Below are positions 8,883 through 17,602 of a stretch of DNA of 64,000 nt, one piece after another. Within the stretch, counting starts at the first letter, position 1. Each line of letters opens with the position of its first letter. The DNA lies in assembly GCA_018222765.1 (NCBI GenBank), contig JAAEZT010000016.1, positions 21,229 to 85,228 of the forward strand, read 5' to 3'. The notes beneath the pieces were generated by a model. That model was not told the DNA's origin and made no database searches. It saw only the letters and a list, made by a program, of their open reading frames with translations. Made by a program: the position numbers and the translations under genes. This DNA comes from a bacterium. GTDB taxonomy: Bacteria; Verrucomicrobiota; Verrucomicrobiia; Verrucomicrobiales; Akkermansiaceae.

Positions 8883-9865
8883 TTTTCGTAGATGGGGAGA
8901 AAGCGATAATTAAGAGCCAGGGAGAGTAGAGCGCCGGCGGTGGAAAAGGCCTGCCCTTTGTTTCCTGGAAAAGAACCGTTGGGAGATTGAATTGTTGAGA
9001 GATAACGAATGTTTTTCGAGTTCCACTCGTTCCAGACATTTTCGTCGGCATGAAAAAGGGCCTGGGACATGTAGTATTCAAAATAATAGGGGTAGTAGCG
9101 ATCCCGGAAGTTGAGCTTCTTTGAGAGATACTTTGTGCTGGCCTTGAAGGTTTTGGTTCCGTGCTTTTTACCCAAGGCTTCGCAAAGGAGTCCGATTGCG
9201 GTAAGAGTGGGCTTGTCACCAATTCCGGAGGTGTAGCCGAAGCCACCGTCGCTGCCCCGGCATTTTGCCATGTATTTGGCTGCTTTGGCGAAGGCGGTAT
9301 CAGGGACTGGGATGCCGGCATTCCGGGCCGCATAAAGTGCGACAATCTGACAACCGGAAACAGTACTGTCGGCATCGGAGCTATCCGGTGTGTAGCGCCA
9401 GGCTCCTCGCGAATTGCGCTTCTGCGCGGAGAGAATGAGGTCGACAGCTTTTTTGAGAGCAGGAGCGATTTTTTCATCTTGAAACATCCCATAGCATTCG
9501 GCCAGCGCGAGGGTGGCGAAACCATGGCTATACATGCTCGTTCCAATGTAGCCGTTACTTTCCTTTTGATTCTCGATGATGAAGTTGACGGCCTTTTGAA
9601 TGTTTTGGGAATACGGTCCGTGATTGGGGTCCTCTCCGTGGGCGAGGAAGGCCATGATGCAGAGTCCAACGACTCCGGGTTCGCTGCCATAGTGTCCCCC
9701 TTCCCAGGCGCCCTCGGCATTTTGATTTTGGGAAAGCCACTTCAGGCCCCGCTTGTAAACGGTTTCGACTTGAGCGGGAATTGGGTCGGCTTCGCGGCGG
9801 GGCAAAGTCTGTCCCATCGAAGAAAGTCCCAAGGACAGGGAAAGAGTAAGTATCAGCAGGCGCAT
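8879..9865 (-). CDS. Exported alpha/alpha-toroid protein (prenyltransferase/squalene-oxidase repeat fold)
   Basis: This 328-residue protein has a signal peptide (about 1-19) followed by helical repeats with the glycine-rich turn pattern of the terpene-cyclase/prenyltransferase fold: NAEGAWEGG, SNGYIGTSMYSHGFATLAL, SRGAWRYT, SDGGFGYTSGIGD and NGSFPGNKGQAFSTAGALL. It lacks the acidic DXDD and QW-rich features of true squalene cyclases, so I infer a binding or scaffold role rather than terpene cyclisation. In Planctomycetota and Verrucomicrobiota such proteins commonly accompany large DUF4175-like membrane proteins, as here. It overlaps paralogue A by four bases. Confidence 0.8.
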   Translation of the reverse strand: MRLLILTLSLSLGLSSMGQTLPRREADPIPAQVETVYKRGLKWLSQNQNAEGAWEGGHYGSEPGVVGLCIMAFLAHGEDPNHGPYSQNIQKAVNFIIENQKESNGYIGTSMYSHGFATLALAECYGMFQDEKIAPALKKAVDLILSAQKRNSRGAWRYTPDSSDADSTVSGCQIVALYAARNAGIPVPDTAFAKAAKYMAKCRGSDGGFGYTSGIGDKPTLTAIGLLCEALGKKHGTKTFKASTKYLSKKLNFRDRYYPYYFEYYMSQALFHADENVWNEWNSKNIRYLSTIQSPNGSFPGNKGQAFSTAGALLSLALNYRFLPIYEK

Positions 9866-9946
9866 GGGATTGGTGTGATTGTCGCTTAGGTTAGCCCTGC
9901 TCCGAGCGACAGAGTGGAGTCAGGGCGCTTTTAAAAAGCGAAGAAA

Positions 9947-10579
9947 CTACTTCTTCGTTTTGTTATAGGCGTCGAGAGCCTTTTGGAATTCGGGGGGGAG
10001 GGAAGATCCGGGGCTTCCGGCCGCTTTTGGAATGCGGCGTTCGGATTTTGCTCCTTTGCCAACACCATTATTGGCTTCGTTTGCGGAGTCGGAGTCTCCT
10101 TTTTGGCCTTCTCCGCCTTTGTCACCCTTGCCGGGTTTCTGGCCTGGCTTTTCGCCCTTGCCCATCATTTCCTGCATCATCTGAAGCATGGCACCCATGC
10201 TTTGTCCTTCGCCCTGTCATGGGCTGCCTTTGGCCTTTTGTTTGGCGGCCTCGTAGATCTTTTCGACAATTTCAGTTTCGATGGCAATGGTTTCTCCCCC
10301 GGTTTCCTGATCCTCCAGGCGCTCGGTGGTTTCGGCCATGAGCATTTCAACTGCAGTAAGCAGTTCGATGACTTTGGCGTTGGTTTGCTCGTCTATTAAT
10401 TCCTGAACATCGGCTGACAGGCTGTCTTGCTTATCGGCGAGGTCATCGGATTTTTCTGCGTGGTTTTTTAAGGCCTCTACCCTAGCGCTTTCTGTAGGCT
10501 TTGCTGCCTTTTCCGGGTCGGCGTAGGCCGAGGAAAAGAGCCCGAGACCGATTAGAGTTGGGAGTATGGTTTGTTTCAT
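9947..10579 (-). pseudogene. Small exported Gln/Gly/Lys-rich protein split by an in-frame TGA
   Basis: The first part (10579 to 10217, 120 residues) has a signal peptide (MKQTILPTLIGLGLFSSAYA) and an acidic helical region ending KIYEAAKQKAKGSP before a TGA at 10217-10219. The same reading frame continues without another stop: QGEGQS, then MGAMLQMMQEMMGKG, a Gly/Lys-rich linker and LPPEFQKALDAYNKTKK, ending at 9947. The stop falls inside a low-complexity KGSP*QGEGQ segment and is one base from a glycine or arginine codon (GGA or CGA). The simplest reading is one 209-residue gene with a nonsense mutation, or two pieces made by reinitiation at the ATG at 10198. It lies seven bases after the 910-residue gene. 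The function is unknown. Confidence 0.6.
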
Positions 10580-10586
10580 CGCTTTT

Positions 10587-13319
10587 TTAGTTTGGTTGTT
10601 TCCGGAGGTTGAGTGAGCGGAGCATTTGCTCCAGTGATCTGGTGCGGGATCGGATGTCTTGTTCGGTTTGAACCATCCGCATGACTTTGAGCATAAATTC
10701 GAAATCTTTTTCTTCCTGGCTGCCGCCTCCATCACCTTCGCCGCCTCCGCCACCGCCATCTTTATCGCCCTCCAGTTTTTTGGCCCATTCGCGAAGTTTT
10801 TCAGCCAGTTGTTTTGATCTCACTGCTGAAGTGAAGCTTTGATTCTTGCCGATTTCCTGACGAAGGGTTTCGAGTATGGTGTCGATGTTGTAATCCTTCA
10901 TGTCATCGATTAGTTCCTTGTGGATGTCTTTTTGGGTCCGGGCGTGGAAATGTCCCAAATCCTCTTGAATCCAGCGAATATCTCCAGTGGTCCGCTTTTG
11001 TTGCAGATCAAGTTCTCCAATCAATCGCCCATGGATAGGGTCGAGCTTATCGGGGGTGGCTCCAGTGATTCTAGATTCGGCCTTTTTGTTTTCACCCCGC
11101 ATGGCCGAGCCAAATGCTGAAGCAATGCCGTCCTGCTCGGAAGCTGCGCGCTTGAGTCGATTGATGAATGTCGAGGCTTCGAAATTTTGGTTGGCTTCAT
11201 TGGCCTTTTTAACGGTTTCCTGCATCTTTTTAAGAGCCTCTTTTTGCTTTTCGATGGCTTTCTTGAGATCCTTCTCGGTTTTCTCCGGAGTGGATTTTTG
11301 ATTTTGGGCTTCACCAAGCTTCTTTTCAATTTCGGGAAGGTCTTCTTTGGCGAGTTCCTTCATGCTGTCGAGAGCCTCGGCCATTTTCTTCATGGTGTCG
11401 GTGTCGAGGTCACCATTACGACTGGCGTCCTTGAAAAGCTTTTCCATCTTTTTGGCGATGTCTTCCATTTTCTCGGCATTTTGTTGCTCGGCGTCTTGGC
11501 TCTTGGTGAGCTTGCGTTGGGCGTCCTCTTCTTGCAGCTCTTCGGGAGTTTTCTGTTGGTCGAGACGTTCGTTTGCGTCGAGGTTGTTCATCTCGCGTCG
11601 GGTGGCGTCTTCCAACTCTCCGATGATTCGGTCGAACTTGTTTTTGAGAAGCTGGGCATGTTCGTCACGAGTCAGGATATAGACAACGATGGGTTCGGAA
11701 TAGATACGCCCTCGTCCCGGTTTATAATCTTCGGCGTAGGCCGAAAGCATCAGCTTCTGTGGGGTGATTTTGTAGGTGGCCGGAGAGAAGATGGCGAGCT
11801 CGCTGAGTCGGGTTGTTGAGGGGCCTCCAGCTTTAAGAGTCATTGATCCCTCGGCGGGCTTTTCGCTGGAGGGCGCGGTGAATTCACCTTTCCAAGCGAG
11901 ACCGATTTCCTTGAGGCCGAAGTCGTCTTCGCAAAGAACTTCGAATTCGAGCACTTCCTCGGCCAAGATGACGATCTGTCGTTCGATGCCTTGCATGTAG
12001 GAAACCGGGGCCGAGTCTTCCGACGGTTGGATTTTCAAATTAAAGGTTGCGGAACCTGCGAGGCCGTATGAGTCGGTCCAGTTGAGGGGAATGGAGGCTG
12101 GGTGATCAGTTAGACTGAAGGGTTCGATCGAGAGAGTTGAGTCCTTGATGGAGAGTTTTAAGGCTTTGGGTTTCGGAACGGAAGGGGCGATGATTTCATC
12201 GTCTTCGATCAATTCCTTGAGGTTTTCTTCAGGGACGATGTCATCAGGTTCAGCGGTAGAATCGATGATCTTCTCTTCAGGAATGAGAGTGGCCTGGGCG
12301 GTGGAGAGTTCACGGGAAAAGTCACCGAGAAGAGTGATCTTGCTCCCCTCGAGTGCAGTGAGAATTCCGGTGCGGATGTCGATTTGTTGGGGCTCCAGTT
12401 GAAGATATTCCGGAAGATCGACCATTGCTTTTAGATTGGTTAACTCGGGCCGAAGTTCGGGTTGCACTTTGATTCGAATAGAAGCGTCTCCGGCTTCCAG
12501 GGAAATGAACCCCGTGTCCTGCTGGCCCGGGAAGTCAAATTTGTAAGAGCCATCTTCGGCGAGATCGCTCTCGAGCCATTCCTGTCCGTTGAAGCTGGCG
12601 CGGGCTTTCGCTGGTTTTTGATCGCTGTTCTTTTTTAGAGGAGCAACAAAAGCAAAGGTTTCTCCTTTTGCCACTACGAGGGGATTTGGAATTTCGGAGG
12701 TGTCGAACTGGGTAAAGGTATAGTGCTCGGTTTCCGAGAAGGGAAGAGCCCAGCGAACGAGGGCGTTTGTGCCGGCCTTGGGAGCAACAACGAATCCAAT
12801 GATTGCGAGGAAGACCGCAACGATGACGCCAATGGCGAGTTTGCGATGGCGGGAATTCGGGAGAGCCTCGGTCATGTCGCGCTTCGCGGCTTGGCGGGCA
12901 ACGTGCTCCATGGCGGCCGCGCGGAGTTCGGGCGAGAGGGTCTCGCGTGATTCGCTTTGGTCCTGAAGCTCGACGATGCCTAGGAGGCGGTCACCGAGTT
13001 TGGGGAACTTTTTGGAGATGAGCTTGGCGAGCTGATCCTCTCGGCGATGTCCGAAGACCCAACGGCGCACCATGAGCGGTGCGAAAACCGCACTCAACGA
13101 GGTGCCGGCGATGAGGATGCTAAATCGAGCTAGGGGAGGGATTGGGAAGATCCGCTCCAGCAGGAAGACGACAAGGAAAGAGATGATGAGACCGAAGATT
13201 CCCGCGAGAACAGCTTCGGTGACTTTGACTCTCCAGAGACGTTTTTGAAATTCAGCGAGCTGTTTTTGTAGCTCCTTAGGAATAGGGGCCTGCGGGGCGG
13301 ATGGAGAGGTCTCGGGCAT
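10587..13319 (-). CDS. Large membrane protein with Ig-like region and coiled coil (DUF4175-like)
   Basis: This 910-residue protein begins with two hydrophobic segments (about 35-55 and 63-82) and has a third at about 162-182. A long beta-rich periplasmic region follows (about 190-560), then a highly charged coiled coil (about 560-780, rich in KKMEKL- and EKQKEAL-type heptads), and near residue 860 a pure glycine linker. The layout matches the large DUF4175-like proteins of Planctomycetota and Verrucomicrobiota, whose function is not established. It heads the minus-strand operon that runs to 4383, and its ATG is divergent from ftsZ across 303 bases. I infer an envelope-spanning scaffold; no enzyme motif is visible. 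Confidence 0.75.
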   Translation of the reverse strand: MPETSPSAPQAPIPKELQKQLAEFQKRLWRVKVTEAVLAGIFGLIISFLVVFLLERIFPIPPLARFSILIAGTSLSAVFAPLMVRRWVFGHRREDQLAKLISKKFPKLGDRLLGIVELQDQSESRETLSPELRAAAMEHVARQAAKRDMTEALPNSRHRKLAIGVIVAVFLAIIGFVVAPKAGTNALVRWALPFSETEHYTFTQFDTSEIPNPLVVAKGETFAFVAPLKKNSDQKPAKARASFNGQEWLESDLAEDGSYKFDFPGQQDTGFISLEAGDASIRIKVQPELRPELTNLKAMVDLPEYLQLEPQQIDIRTGILTALEGSKITLLGDFSRELSTAQATLIPEEKIIDSTAEPDDIVPEENLKELIEDDEIIAPSVPKPKALKLSIKDSTLSIEPFSLTDHPASIPLNWTDSYGLAGSATFNLKIQPSEDSAPVSYMQGIERQIVILAEEVLEFEVLCEDDFGLKEIGLAWKGEFTAPSSEKPAEGSMTLKAGGPSTTRLSELAIFSPATYKITPQKLMLSAYAEDYKPGRGRIYSEPIVVYILTRDEHAQLLKNKFDRIIGELEDATRREMNNLDANERLDQQKTPEELQEEDAQRKLTKSQDAEQQNAEKMEDIAKKMEKLFKDASRNGDLDTDTMKKMAEALDSMKELAKEDLPEIEKKLGEAQNQKSTPEKTEKDLKKAIEKQKEALKKMQETVKKANEANQNFEASTFINRLKRAASEQDGIASAFGSAMRGENKKAESRITGATPDKLDPIHGRLIGELDLQQKRTTGDIRWIQEDLGHFHARTQKDIHKELIDDMKDYNIDTILETLRQEIGKNQSFTSAVRSKQLAEKLREWAKKLEGDKDGGGGGGEGDGGGSQEEKDFEFMLKVMRMVQTEQDIRSRTRSLEQMLRSLNLRKQPN

Positions 13320-13622
13320 TGGAATTCTGTGGGAAGGAAGTTAACCTGCCGCTATCAGGTGTAGCCTCGCAGACATGTGATGATCCTGCCAGCGGGAATT
13401 TCTGATATTGCTCCTTATAAAACGTCACAAAGAGCTAGGTTTTTCCGTAGTTTGAGAGGGAATAGTTAAATTTCTGGAAATGATTTTGGGGCCCAAATCG
13501 GGGTCATTTTTGAAATTGGACGAAATTAGCACGAAAAGGAGGATTTTAAGGCCCTCTTTCTAAGGATTTCGCTGGTGACAGGTGGAGGCAATTGGTAAAG
13601 ATGTCTTAAGTTTTTTCCTGTT
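13320..13622. other. Divergent intergenic region between the envelope operon and ftsZ
   Basis: No gene is visible in these 303 bases, which must hold promoters for both the minus-strand operon and ftsZ. An imperfect palindrome at 13482-13499 (GATTTTGGG followed by GCCCAAATC, one base out of register) is the only clear symmetry. AT-rich tracts occur around 13420-13480. I cannot assign -35/-10 boxes with confidence, and no ribosome binding site precedes the ftsZ ATG. Confidence 0.5.
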
Positions 13623-15083
13623 ATGATTGAATTTCCTCGAGATCGCCAACAAACCATCCCTGAAAGTGCAGTAAAAATTATCGGTTTGGGAGGTGCCGGA
13701 GCCAATATGCTCGATCGCATTGCTCTGGACGGAATCGAAGGAGCTGAGCTGCTTGCATTGAATACTGATGTGCGGACCCTGAAGAGTTCGGTGGCAGGCG
13801 AAAAAATCCAGTTGGGCCCCAATCTGACCAAAGGCCTCGGGGCCGGTGGCGATCCAGAGATCGGTGAAAAGGCGATTTTAGAGTCAGAGGATGAGATTCG
13901 CGACGTATTGCGGGATCGCAAGATAGTCTTCATCTGCGTGGGCCTCGGTGGCGGAACGGGATCTGGAGCGGCACCGATTGCGGTGCGCTTGGCCAGAGAA
14001 GCGGGGGCTTTTGTGGTGGTCTTTGCGACCATGCCTTTTGCCTTCGAGGGGAATCGTCGACGTATTCAAGCTGAAGAGTCATTGAACCAACTGGCGGTTC
14101 TGACCAATGCCTTGGTCACTTTTGATAATACTCGCATGGGTGAGCTGGTGCTGCCAAAGCAGGGTGTTCACGAGGCATTCTCTGCTGCCGACCGAATGAT
14201 TTCCGACAGTATTACTGCAGTTGCGCGATTGGTTCTGCGTCCCGGTTTGATCAATGTGGGTCTCGATGAACTGATGACAGCCTTGAAGACGACCCGCTCA
14301 CGCTGTCTCTTCGGTTCCGGATTGGGGCGTGGAGATAATCGTGCGCAAATCGCGCTCAAGGCCGCGTTGGGAAGCCCACTTCTGGATAGTGGATCCTTGC
14401 TCGAAGATGCCACTACGGTTCTCGTGCATATTTGTGGGGGAGAGGATATGACTCTTTTTGAAATCGAGCTTCTCATGGAAGGTCTGACCAAGCACATCCC
14501 AGACAATGCCCATTTGTTATTCGGAGCCGCGACGGACAAGGCGATGGGGAAAGCCCTGAGTGTTACGATCATCAGCGCGCTGCCCGAGGAACGATTGCAG
14601 TCGGCCCAAGTATTCGCGGCATCGGAAGAGGTCGAGGTGATTGAGATCGAAGGACTCGAGGAGGAGTTAGCGGAAGAGTCGGTTGAGGAAGAAGTTTCCG
14701 ATGCCGAGCCGGAAGGTTTGGAGGACGAGGAGATTGTGGAAGAAGACGAGATCGTCGAGGAAGAGGATATTGTCGAAGCTGAAGAGGACGATGAAATTCC
14801 TGAACTCGATGACGAAGGACATGATTTCGAATCACCGGAACTCCGCATTATGGACGAAGAGGAGCCTGAGGCCATCGTGGAAGTCGAAGAAACTCCCGAG
14901 GAAGAACCCGAGCCCGTTGTCGAAGAATCCCAAGCCGAGAACCCTAAGAAGGGTGCCGGGCAGGCAGAGCTTCTTCTCGAAGGTGGGCCGAAAGGCCGTT
15001 TTCAGGGAGAGCAGCCTAACGTCATTGAAGGCGAGGATCTTGACGTCCCGCCTTATCTCCGAAAGAAACGTCGAAATCGCTAG
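13623..15083 (+). CDS. ftsZ: Cell-division GTPase FtsZ, divergent T7 loop
   Basis: This 486-residue tubulin homologue has the GTP-binding signature GGGTGSG (109-115), the T3 loop GLGAGGDPEIG (71-81), and the FtsZ C-terminal peptide DLDVPPYLRKKRR. The catalytic T7 loop reads NVGLDEL (211-217) where most FtsZ proteins have NVDFADV, so the first aspartate is glycine (Gly213) and the second is glutamate (Glu216). Residues about 335-445 form an extremely Glu/Asp-rich linker. FtsZ builds the division ring; here its GTPase rate may be reduced. No ftsA or ftsQ is adjacent, and ribF follows 37 bases downstream. There is no Shine-Dalgarno sequence before the ATG. Confidence 0.93.
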   Translation: MIEFPRDRQQTIPESAVKIIGLGGAGANMLDRIALDGIEGAELLALNTDVRTLKSSVAGEKIQLGPNLTKGLGAGGDPEIGEKAILESEDEIRDVLRDRKIVFICVGLGGGTGSGAAPIAVRLAREAGAFVVVFATMPFAFEGNRRRIQAEESLNQLAVLTNALVTFDNTRMGELVLPKQGVHEAFSAADRMISDSITAVARLVLRPGLINVGLDELMTALKTTRSRCLFGSGLGRGDNRAQIALKAALGSPLLDSGSLLEDATTVLVHICGGEDMTLFEIELLMEGLTKHIPDNAHLLFGAATDKAMGKALSVTIISALPEERLQSAQVFAASEEVEVIEIEGLEEELAEESVEEEVSDAEPEGLEDEEIVEEDEIVEEEDIVEAEEDDEIPELDDEGHDFESPELRIMDEEEPEAIVEVEETPEEEPEPVVEESQAENPKKGAGQAELLLEGGPKGRFQGEQPNVIEGEDLDVPPYLRKKRRNR

Positions 15084-15120
15084 GCTTGTAGTTCGGCGGG
15101 ATTGAGCCTTCATTCTCCTC

Positions 15121-16020
15121 GTGCAGGTCTATCATAGTCTCGCAGAACTCGGAGCCGCCGAATCAGATTTTGGTTTGGCTCTTGGCGTATTCGATGGGGT
15201 TCATCTTGGGCACCGCTTCGTAATCGATGCCGCGCGGGGATGTCGACGCACCGGAGTGCTCACTTTTGAACCGCATCCCGTGCAGGTTCTCGCGCCGGAT
15301 CGCGCGCCCCGCAGGATCCTCGCGACGATGGAGCACAAAATGCAAATCCTTGATACGCTTGGCGTTGATTTTCTGGTTGTTATTGAATTTACGATGGAGC
15401 TTGCCTCGGGCGAAGCCCGTGTCTTTGCCGATGAATTGTTTGGGAGCGGAGTCAGGCGTCTGGCTGCTGGTGAGGATTGGAATTTCGGCAAAGGCCGCAA
15501 AGGAAATATGAAATACCTGGCGGATTGGGGCGATGAAGTCGGGGTCGCAGTTCATGCGGTGTCAGCAGTGATGCAAAAAGGGGAACGCATTAGTAGTACG
15601 CGAATTCGTCAGGCCTTGCGGGACGAAAACCTTGTCGCTGCCGAGGAAATGTTAGGACGCCCTTATTCCGTGATGGGCGAAGTTGTCCAAGGACGCCAGC
15701 TCGGACGCCAGCTTGGATTTCCGACGGCCAATGTCGCTGTCTCAGACGAGCAACTTCCGCCGAATGGAGTCTATGTCGTTGAAGGACGCTGGGAGGGTCA
15801 ATGGATCAGAGGAGTGGCAAATATCGGAACGCGACCAACAGTCGACAAAAGCATGGCGCGGTCATTGGAGGTGAATCTCTTTTCCGACCAAGTGCCGGAT
15901 GCATATGGTTGGACTCTTGAAGTGGCATTTTTGCGGAAGATTCGTGAGGAGAGGAGATTTGAGTCAATTGAGGCTCTCAAGGAGCAAATTTCCCGCGATG
16001 TTGAGGAGGCTAAACGTTGA
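15121..16020 (+). CDS. ribF: Bifunctional riboflavin kinase / FAD synthetase
   Basis: This 299-residue enzyme makes FMN from riboflavin and then FAD. The N-terminal adenylyltransferase domain shows GVFDGVHLGH and TFEPHP, with ISSTRIRQAL at its end. The C-terminal riboflavin-kinase domain begins near residue 180 with GRPYSVMGEVVQGRQLGRQLGFPTANV and includes PPNGVYVV and GTRPTV. The length is typical. The start is a GTG at 15121; no in-frame ATG lies near a suitable N-terminus and no clear ribosome binding site is present. It lies 37 bases after ftsZ and could share its transcript. No FMN riboswitch is visible. Confidence 0.95.
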   Translation: MQVYHSLAELGAAESDFGLALGVFDGVHLGHRFVIDAARGCRRTGVLTFEPHPVQVLAPDRAPRRILATMEHKMQILDTLGVDFLVVIEFTMELASGEARVFADELFGSGVRRLAAGEDWNFGKGRKGNMKYLADWGDEVGVAVHAVSAVMQKGERISSTRIRQALRDENLVAAEEMLGRPYSVMGEVVQGRQLGRQLGFPTANVAVSDEQLPPNGVYVVEGRWEGQWIRGVANIGTRPTVDKSMARSLEVNLFSDQVPDAYGWTLEVAFLRKIREERRFESIEALKEQISRDVEEAKR

Positions 16021-16083
16021 GTTTTCAATCAGTGGGACTCATGGGGGACGTTAGGGTCTCGAAAATTTGTCTTATAGATTGCC

Positions 16084-16116
16084 ATTGCCTTTTTCTGAAG
16101 GTGTCGTTAAGGCAAT
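16084..16116 (+). promoter_or_regulatory. Inverted repeat in the gnd leader
   Basis: ATTGCCTT (16084-16091) is repeated in inverse as AAGGCAAT (16109-16116) around a 17-base spacer. The repeat ends 27 bases before the gnd ATG. It could be an operator or an mRNA leader hairpin; no regulator is identified. Confidence 0.3.
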
Positions 16117-16143
16117 CGCCCCTGCCAAGAGCAGGACATTGCC

Positions 16144-17577
16144 ATGGAAAAGAAAAGTGACTTCGGATTAATTGGTTTGGCCGTGATGGGCCAGAATCTT
16201 GTGCTTAATGTGGAAAGCCGCGGCTTTCAGGTTTCGGTTTATAACCGGACCACCGCCACGATGACCAAGTTCATCGAAGAAAATCCCGACAAGAACCTCG
16301 TCGGATGCGAAAGCCTCGAAGACTTTGTTCAGTCTCTCGCTTCTCCGCGCAAGATCCAGATCATGGTGCAGGCCGGTGGTCCTGTCGATGCGGTCATCGC
16401 TTCACTCATTCCCCTCCTCGATCAAGGTGACATCATCATTGACGGGGGGAACTCACTCTACACCGACACCGAACGCCGCGACAAGTACTGCGCGGAAGCC
16501 GGAATGCGTTTCATCGGAGCCGGTGTTTCCGGTGGTGAAGAAGGCGCTCTCAAAGGACCTTCCATCATGCCCGGCGGACCTGCTTCCACTTGGGAAGTCA
16601 TGAAGCCGATCTTCGAAAGCATTTCTGCCAAGGTCGATGGCGAGCCTTGCGTGGTGCACATCGGAGAAGGTGGCGCCGGTCACTTCGTGAAAATGGTGCA
16701 TAACGGCATCGAGTATGGTGACATGCAGCTTATCTGTGAGGCCTACAATATTTTCAAAGCAGCTGGTTTCTCCAACGAAGAACTCGCCGATATTTTCGCC
16801 GATTGGAACGACGGTGACCTCGAGTCTTTCCTCATCGAAATCACCGCCAACATTTTTAAGCAGAAAGATCCTGAAACTGGTAAAGATATCGTTGACCTCG
16901 TCGTCGATAAAGCCGGCCAAAAAGGTACCGGACGTTGGACCGTCATGGGCTCTGTTGAGCAAGCCGTGCCTTTCTCAACCATCGCCGGTTCGGTCGAAGC
17001 GCGTATTCTCTCCTCCATGCGCGACCAGCGTAAGGTAGCTTCTGGAATCCTTCAGGGACCAAGTAACTGGGACTTCAATCTTGAGATGAGTAAGGAAGAT
17101 CTTGTGAAGAAAGTTCGCAACGCGCTCTACGCTTCCAAGATTGTGTCCTACGCCCAGGGACTTGATCTCATCACCAAGGTCGGTGTTGAAAAAGGCTGGA
17201 ATCTTCAGCTTGGCGAGATTGCCAAGATCTGGCGTGGCGGTTGCATCATCCGTGCCCGCTTCCTCAACCGCATCACGGAGGCTTACCAGAGCGAGACTCC
17301 TCCAACCAATCTCATGCTCAGCCCCTTCTTCACTGAGATCCTCAACGAAGGACAAAGCGACTGGCGCGAAGTCGTGGCTCTCGCCGCGACTAATGGTATC
17401 CCGGTTCCAAGCTTCGGAGGTTCTCTCAGCTACTACGACGCCTACCGTGCCGAGCGCACCCCGGCAAACTTGCTGCAAGCCCAGCGTGACTTCTTCGGAG
17501 CGCACACCTACGAGCGCACCGATAAGCCCGAGGGCGAGTTTTTCCACACCGAAGATTGGCCCGATCTCATCAGCTAA
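16144..17577 (+). CDS. gnd: 6-phosphogluconate dehydrogenase, decarboxylating
   Basis: This 477-residue enzyme converts 6-phosphogluconate to ribulose 5-phosphate, CO2 and NADPH in the oxidative pentose phosphate pathway. The N-terminal Rossmann motif is GLAVMGQNLVLN. DGGNSLYTDTERR, GAGVSGGEEGALKGPSIMPGG (the substrate loop) and HFVKMVHNGIEYGDMQ (the catalytic lysine and asparagine) are all intact. The length matches the long bacterial form. Codon use is biased towards C-ending codons compared with its neighbours, as expected of a highly expressed gene. A strong terminator follows at 17603. AGGAC lies eight bases before the ATG. Confidence 0.97.
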   Translation: MEKKSDFGLIGLAVMGQNLVLNVESRGFQVSVYNRTTATMTKFIEENPDKNLVGCESLEDFVQSLASPRKIQIMVQAGGPVDAVIASLIPLLDQGDIIIDGGNSLYTDTERRDKYCAEAGMRFIGAGVSGGEEGALKGPSIMPGGPASTWEVMKPIFESISAKVDGEPCVVHIGEGGAGHFVKMVHNGIEYGDMQLICEAYNIFKAAGFSNEELADIFADWNDGDLESFLIEITANIFKQKDPETGKDIVDLVVDKAGQKGTGRWTVMGSVEQAVPFSTIAGSVEARILSSMRDQRKVASGILQGPSNWDFNLEMSKEDLVKKVRNALYASKIVSYAQGLDLITKVGVEKGWNLQLGEIAKIWRGGCIIRARFLNRITEAYQSETPPTNLMLSPFFTEILNEGQSDWREVVALAATNGIPVPSFGGSLSYYDAYRAERTPANLLQAQRDFFGAHTYERTDKPEGEFFHTEDWPDLIS

Positions 17578-17602
17578 GCTTTCGCTCAGCGAAGTTTTTC
17601 CA

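Noticed and set aside
7899..8891. Plus-strand open frame of 330 codons opposite paralogue A
   Set aside because: It is the mirror of the Glu/Asp/Lys-rich repeats and NGD units on the other strand. It has a Phe/Leu/Ser-rich translation and no start context.
10217..10219. Selenocysteine or pyrrolysine decoding at the in-frame stop
   Set aside because: The site is in a low-complexity Gly/Gln linker with no redox motif. No SECIS-like hairpin was recognised, and the codon is TGA (pyrrolysine uses TAG).
11187..11819. Plus-strand open frame of 210 codons opposite the coiled coil
   Set aside because: It mirrors the Lys/Glu heptads of the 910-residue protein and yields a Leu/Phe-rich artefact.
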